Shown: positions 29,986 to 35,309 of the stretch, one piece after another
Numbering within the stretch: the first letter of the stretch is position 1
Layout of the letters: each line of letters begins with the position of its first letter
Assembly (NCBI GenBank): GCA_012523055.1
Contig: JAAYJG010000330.1
Coordinates: 1 to 35,309, forward strand
DNA length: 35,309 nucleotides
Source of the DNA: Ruminiclostridium sp.
Lineage (GTDB): Bacteria > Bacillota > Clostridia > DSM-8532
Direction of reading: 5' to 3'
Notes under the pieces: generated by a model
The model's input: the letters and a program-made list of their open reading frames with translations, nothing else
Told to the model about the DNA's origin: nothing
The model's database searches: none
Program-made: the position numbers and the translations under genes

Positions 29986-31002
29986 TTATTTCTTGTCACC
30001 GGGGGTTGTCGTATCCGGCTTCCCCATGCCGGAAATGGCATTTCGCATTTGGGTATCGGAAATGACATTTTGCATATTGTAGTAATCCAGAACTCCCAGT
30101 TTACCTTCCCTTAGTGCAGTAGCCATGGCCTTGGGCACTTCCGCCTCGGACTCGACAACCTTTGCCCGCATTTCCTGCACCGACGCCTTCATTTCCTGCT
30201 CGCGGGCAACAGCCATGGCTCTTCTTTCTTCCGCTTTGGCCTGGGCGATCCGCTTGTCGGCTTCGGCCTGGTCGGTCTGAAGCTGAGCGCCGATATTTCT
30301 GCCCACGTCGATGTCGGCAATATCAATGGAGAGAATTTCGAACGCTGTTCCGGCGTCCAGCCCCTTGTCCAGAACTGTTCGGGAGATCTTGTCCGGGTTC
30401 TCAAGAACATCCTTGTGCGATTCGGCAGAGCCAACGGTTGTGACAACACCCTCACCCACGCGAGCGATGATGGTCTGCTCACCGGCGCCACCAACAAGAC
30501 GATCAATATTCGCCCTTACCGTAACCCTGGCTTTAGCCTTCAATTCAATGCCATCCTTGGCTATAGAAGCAATAATCGGTGTTTCAATGACCTTCGGGTT
30601 AACGCTCATCTGAACCGCTTCCAGAACATCACGGCCTGCAAGGTCAATGGCTGCGGCCCGCTCAAATTCCAGCGGGATGTTTGCACGCTGCGCGGCGATC
30701 AATGCGTTTACCACTTTATCCACGTTTCCTCCGGCCAGGTAATGGGCTTCGAGCTTGTTGATGGATACCTCGAGGCCGGCCTTAATGGCCTTGATCATCG
30801 GGTTGACAACCCTTGATGGAACAACTCGGCGCAGTTTCATACCCAGAAGATTAAAAAGGCCTACCTTAACGCCAGCGGCTGCGGCAGATATCCACAAACC
30901 TACTGGAATAAAGCTGAAAAACAGCGAAAGAAAAATAATTATCAGAACAATAACTCCAAAGACTGTAAAAAATCCTCCTGGCATAATCAAAACTCCCTTC
31001 AT
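29986..31002 (-). CDS. floA: flotillin-like protein FloA
   Basis: N-terminal TM hairpin, [50 protein letters not shown], then a long EA-rich helix. Start may be 30984 ([10 protein letters not shown]). Confidence 0.92.
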   Translation of the reverse strand: MKGVLIMPGGFFTVFGVIVLIIIFLSLFFSFIPVGLWISAAAAGVKVGLFNLLGMKLRRVVPSRVVNPMIKAIKAGLEVSINKLEAHYLAGGNVDKVVNALIAAQRANIPLEFERAAAIDLAGRDVLEAVQMSVNPKVIETPIIASIAKDGIELKAKARVTVRANIDRLVGGAGEQTIIARVGEGVVTTVGSAESHKDVLENPDKISRTVLDKGLDAGTAFEILSIDIADIDVGRNIGAQLQTDQAEADKRIAQAKAEERRAMAVAREQEMKASVQEMRAKVVESEAEVPKAMATALREGKLGVLDYYNMQNVISDTQMRNAISGMGKPDTTTPGDKK

Positions 31003-31064
31003 GTTTCTACAAACAAAAACACTTCATTTTGCGTTAATACTAACCTTCCAATGCCATACGGCAG

Positions 31065-31589
31065 TTATACAACTTTTTCAACTACCTTCACCATGATACG
31101 GGGCCCGGAAACCTCGACAATTTTCACTATGGATCCCTTCGGAATAAACTCGCCATCACTGACAACATCCAGCTTCAAACCGTCAAATGTTGCAGTTCCC
31201 GACGGACGCAGGACGGTGGTTGTAATGCCTTCTCTTCCAACATAACTTTCCAGATTTTTTGTGCTGATAAAACCAGCTTCCTTGTTCAGTGATTCATTTA
31301 AAATTAAGGTTTTTGAAAGCCGTCCCTTCCTGGCTGAACGCAGTACGACGGATAAAACCACCGCCACGATCGCCAGCAGCGCGATAAACAGAATAACCGC
31401 CTCAAGCGGTGTTTTTGCGGTGATCAGGATGCCCACCACCAGAAGGACAAGCCCAATACCACCGATCACTCCAAAATTGGGCATAAACATTTCAATGACC
31501 AGACAAATAAGCCCCACCACGAAAATAATAATCTGATATACCTGGATGTCGCTTAGAAAACCAGCAGTCTCCAAAACATCACCCCCCAT
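31065..31589 (-). CDS. NfeD family protein
   Basis: TM segments (IIIFVVGLICLVIEMFMPNFGVIGGIGLVLLVVGILI) and C-terminal OB-fold-like GREGITTTVLRPSGTATFDGLKLDVVSDGEFIPKG; adjacent to floA. Confidence 0.9.
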   Translation of the reverse strand: MGGDVLETAGFLSDIQVYQIIIFVVGLICLVIEMFMPNFGVIGGIGLVLLVVGILITAKTPLEAVILFIALLAIVAVVLSVVLRSARKGRLSKTLILNESLNKEAGFISTKNLESYVGREGITTTVLRPSGTATFDGLKLDVVSDGEFIPKGSIVKIVEVSGPRIMVKVVEKVV

Positions 31590-31843
31590 TGCATTGCCGA
31601 ATATTGAATATTATGGTTCCACATTCTGTTTAACAGCACTCGATAGTATTACGTATCCGTTATTAATCAAGATTGCAACTTCCTATAAATCAATCATATC
31701 ACAAATCAATCAATCATATCACTCATTTTCGAAAATGGATCGATCTGGAGCGATTTCAACCAAAGTGAAAAGATTTGCTGTTTTTCCGATGCGATTCATG
31801 GTAAACTTAAAAATGCTCATAAGTGATACAGGGAGTTGCACGC

Positions 31844-32275
31844 ATGAATAAATATCTGTCCGCCTTTACCGGGGCGCTGATAGCGGTAATGATTCTTTTC
31901 AATGGTGTTCTGGCCAACGCCTTCGGCAATTATATTTCCACTGTGCTCATTCATATTGTTGGGCTGGTCACTATTTCTCTTGTGCTGGTTATCTCGCGCG
32001 GCAGAACAAAAATTCAAAACCCGGCCGGGAAGATACCGTTTTACCTTTACTCTGCCGGTGTGATCGGTGTTTTAACCGTAGTTTTTACCAATATCGGGTT
32101 TTCAGCCCTAGGGGTTTCAGCCACCATAGCTCTTGGTCTGTTGGGGCAGACCCTTGTATCGATCATCGTGGATCACTTTGGCCTGTTTGGGATGAAGGTG
32201 ATCCGCTTTGAAAAGAAAAAAATCATCGGGCTTGCAGCCATTCTCCTCGGTGTGGTCACGATGCTTGTTTTTTAG
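31844..32275 (+). CDS. DMT family transporter, DUF606/YdcZ-like
   Basis: Five predicted TM helices; FTNIGFSALGVSATIALGLLGQTLVSIIVDHFGLFG. ORF opens at 31823; ATG 31844 has better RBS spacing. Confidence 0.8.
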   Translation: MNKYLSAFTGALIAVMILFNGVLANAFGNYISTVLIHIVGLVTISLVLVISRGRTKIQNPAGKIPFYLYSAGVIGVLTVVFTNIGFSALGVSATIALGLLGQTLVSIIVDHFGLFGMKVIRFEKKKIIGLAAILLGVVTMLVF

Positions 32276-32290
32276 CGAAAGGAATAAACC

Positions 32291-32752
32291 ATGATTGCTG
32301 CTGTTATAGCAACCACTCTAACAGGCTTTACCATTGTAATAAACAGAATCATCAATTCAAGGCTTGCCCAAAGGATTGGAATATTTCAAAGTACCCTATA
32401 TAATTATATAACGGGTTTATTCGTTTCCGTTCTGTTTGCGGTTTTCAGCAGGGAAACCATAGCGTTAAATGGGCTTGAGTTTGGCAATGTGCCTTTCTGG
32501 GCTTATCTTGGAGGTTTTATAGGTGTTATTACCATTGTTCTTTCCAGTTACCTCACTCCCAGAATATCGGCACTGTACCTGACGCTTCTGCTTTTCATCG
32601 GCCAGCTTTTTACCGGAATCATCATTGATTATTTCAATAGTGGTGAATTTTCCTGGCCAAAGCTCATCGGAGGGATTTTTGTTCTTACAGGGCTTTCCTA
32701 TAATTTATTTGTGGATTATAGAAAGGAACAGGAGACAGCCAAAGTTCAATGA
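32291..32752 (+). CDS. DMT family transporter, DUF606/YdcZ-like
   Basis: Paralogue of the preceding gene: TPRISALYLTLLLFIGQLFTGIIIDYFNSGEFSWPKLIGGIFVLTG. Confidence 0.8.
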   Translation: MIAAVIATTLTGFTIVINRIINSRLAQRIGIFQSTLYNYITGLFVSVLFAVFSRETIALNGLEFGNVPFWAYLGGFIGVITIVLSSYLTPRISALYLTLLLFIGQLFTGIIIDYFNSGEFSWPKLIGGIFVLTGLSYNLFVDYRKEQETAKVQ

Positions 32753-32763
32753 GTGCTTGCGCG

Positions 32764-32949
32764 AATTGTGCGCCAAAATGCGGGCGCTGAAAGTGCCTTC
32801 TACACGCAAAAACATCTATGTTTTTGTGTGTGACTTACGCATTTTGTGTGCAACTAGTTCATAATTATCTCTGATAATTATGAACGGTCCGCGAGCATTT
32901 TATCATCTGCCCTTCAGTGAGGGATTGCACCCGCAACTGAAGGGCAGAT
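32764..32949. repeat. cluster of consecutive inverted repeats
   Basis: Arms 32802-32815/32818-32831 (14 bp, one G-T), 32857-32869/32873-32885 (13 bp perfect), 32905-32918/32936-32949 (14 bp perfect), plus outer CCAAAATGCG/CGCATTTTG arms. Confidence 0.75.
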
Positions 32950-33103
32950 TTATAACATCCCGGGCATGAAGCAATTGCTTCTGTTGCTATGACGACTGGG
33001 AATCATGAAAAATTAACCTAATTCTAATCAATTTCCAACAGACTACTGATAGAATCCAATCGTAGTCTCAGTGAATATAGCTAAATAGAACAATATACCG
33101 CAT

Positions 33104-35309
33104 ATGGGGGAATACAGAAACCCCGAAGGTTTGGAAGTGCAGGAGGAAGCGCCGTTGAGAATCATCATCAAGTATATCTTGAAAAATTTATGGGAGAAAA
33201 AACTCCGGACTCTGCTGATCCTGTTTTCCGTAATGACTGCCTGCGGCCTGTTTTTTTCATCAAGTGCTATTGGAGACACCTTTGCACAGTTGTATATCAA
33301 CAGAATTAATATGTACTATGGGCAGACAGATATCATCATCCAACCCGATGACCGTTCTCCATCCCCATGGTTAAAGCTGGAGCCTATCAAAAACATGGAG
33401 AATATTCGGCTGGCTGCCGGCCGTTTTGAGAGCAGTGCCACTTATCGCAGCGGAACTTATGAGAAGACCAATCTGATACTATTGGGAACAGACTGGGAAG
33501 CCAGCCAGCAGATTAACCCTGTACAGGTGCTTTCGGAAAATGGTTTGGAGTCTTTCGCCGGTATGAAAATTGTCCTCCCCAGGGAGTTCTGTGAGAAATA
33601 TGGTTATCGTGCCGGTGATTCCATCAACCTGACTATCAATGGCGGGCTTCGCAAACTGACTATCGTTGCTGTTGCAACAGGGGGCATCTTTACAGAAAAT
33701 GGTTCAACAGCCTTTGGGATACTTCCGGCAGATACGCTGTCCGCACTCCATAATGCCCGAGGAGCTTTCAACAGCATCCAGGTCTGCCTGGAAGATGAGA
33801 GCATGGTTACACAGACAATCGCACAGCTTCAGGATATCTACAAGGGATATCAGGTGCAGCAGCCCTTCAACGGTGAAGATATCAAACGAGAAATGGAAAG
33901 TATCACCCTGCCCTTTATGCTGATGACCTTCATTGTGGCATTCATGAGTATGTTCATCATTTTTAGCTCCTTCAGGGTGATCACGATGGAAAGGCTTCCG
34001 GTGATTGGCACCTTCAGGAGCATCGGGGCAACACGAAAAACAACCGATAACATCATGCTGGTTGAGAGCCTTTTGTATGGAATCGTTGGCAGCGGGCTTG
34101 GGCTTGGTTTGGGGATAATCATCCTGAATATCATGTCCGAAACATTGAAAGATCCATGGATTAAAGACATGGAGACCAGGGCGGTTTATACTCCGTCTCA
34201 AATGGGTTTAAGCTTTGCCTTCGGGGTGCTTTTGTGCTTTGCGAGCTCGTAGATTCCCATTCTGAAGGTTTCCCGAATCCCGCTGAAGGATATCATATTA
34301 AATACCATGGATAAAGCCGTGAAGAAGAACGGAATCCGGTTTGTTCTGGGAATCCTTTTTATCGTCATCTCGGTTTATCTTCCGTCCCGATTGCCTAAAA
34401 GCATTGCAATGCCGGGAAATATTATCTGCATGCTGCTGTCGATCTGTTCGATTGTTTTGCTGGTGCCCTACGTAACGGCTCTGTTTGTTGCAATACTGGA
34501 TAAGCTGTATGTGATTCTGTTGGGGAATGTAGGTGTGCTTGCGGCAAAGAACCTTCGTGAAAACCGAAGCATTCTAAACAATATTTCACTTCTGAGCATC
34601 GGTATTGCGTCACTGATGATGATCAACCTCATTAGCTACAGCGTCGGTGTGGAGGTGGTTGGGTTTTACAATAAGGCCCGTTATGACATCACCTATGCTT
34701 CAGATGCATGCAATGCCCATATGGAAAGGCTTCTTCAAAAGATTGACGGTGTGAGCGAGGTTTATGGCCTATATGAACTGTCCAGCGTGGAGGTCTTAGG
34801 TCAAAGCACTCGGATCTCAACCTTTATGGGTATCGAGTATCGAAAATTCTTCGAGTATTGGGACTTTCAAGTTCAGCAGGACAGCAAGGACAAATTATCC
34901 GAACTGGAACAAGGCCGGGCAGTATTTTTAACCCAGGTTCTGAAGGATCGTTATGAGCTGCAGGCAGGTGACCAGGTTACGTTCCGCATCAATAATCGGG
35001 ATTGCGTGTACACCGTCGCAGGATTTTTCAACTCTCTGTACAATAATGGCAGCCTTGCGTTGATATCAGATAAATACTTCAGGCTCGATACCGGACAGCA
35101 AAACTACAGTGCTATTTATATCAAAACAGATGAGGCTGCCGAGGCAGTGGCAGAACGCATTGAAAAGGAAATGTCCCATTATTATCCCTGGCTCGAGACC
35201 ATGGAGGAAATGAAGAAAAGCAACCAGGAGAGCAATGAGCAGATGTTTACCCTTCTAAAGGGTTTCTCTCTTCTGGCGATGCTGATCGGAATCATTGGGG
35301 TGGTGAACA
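33104..35309 (+). pseudogene. FtsX-like ABC transporter permease, in-frame TAG at 34250-34252, runs off window end
   Basis: KNLWEKKLRTLLILFSVMTACGLFFSSSAIG... and EDIKREMESITLPFMLMTFIVAFMSMFIIFSSFRVITMERLPVIGTFRSIGATRKTT. After the TAG the same frame stays open: IPILKVSRIPLKDIILNTMDKAV...KNLRENRSILNNISLLSIG... to 35309. Confidence 0.8.

Overview
This 35.3 kb window looks like a chromosomal segment from a low/mid-GC Firmicute (Clostridia-like gene content). All calls come from reading the sequence and the supplied ORF track; no database was searched. Main contents, left to right: an AlkZ-related-like protein, a DUF4177-like small protein, a CE2-type SGNH esterase, and two ABC-2 permeases followed by an ATPase gene with an internal deletion. 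Next come scrambled beta-helix/FN3 gene remnants beside a palindromic insertion remnant, a zinc-ribbon mini-protein, a WYL regulator, DHFR, an Fpg/Nei-like glycosylase and a candidate structured ncRNA. A GNAT acetyltransferase and a two-component system with a 7TMR-DISM-type kinase follow. The centre is a roughly 12.5 kb surface-protein locus: a 1933-aa Ig-like repeat protein and an SLH-anchored protein split by one in-frame TGA. The right part has a Nudix hydrolase, a NfeD/FloA operon, paired DUF606 transporters and an FtsX-type permease broken by an in-frame TAG. The most interesting observations are the ncRNA candidate (11173-11482), the surface-protein operon with its in-frame stop, the Fpg/Nei homologue lacking the N-terminal proline, the ATPase deletion, the inverted beta-helix fragment, and a decayed duplicate of the 11.6-12.2 kb genes at 28.9 kb. 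I did not find a CRISPR array, rRNA or tRNA, or a clearly intact transposase.
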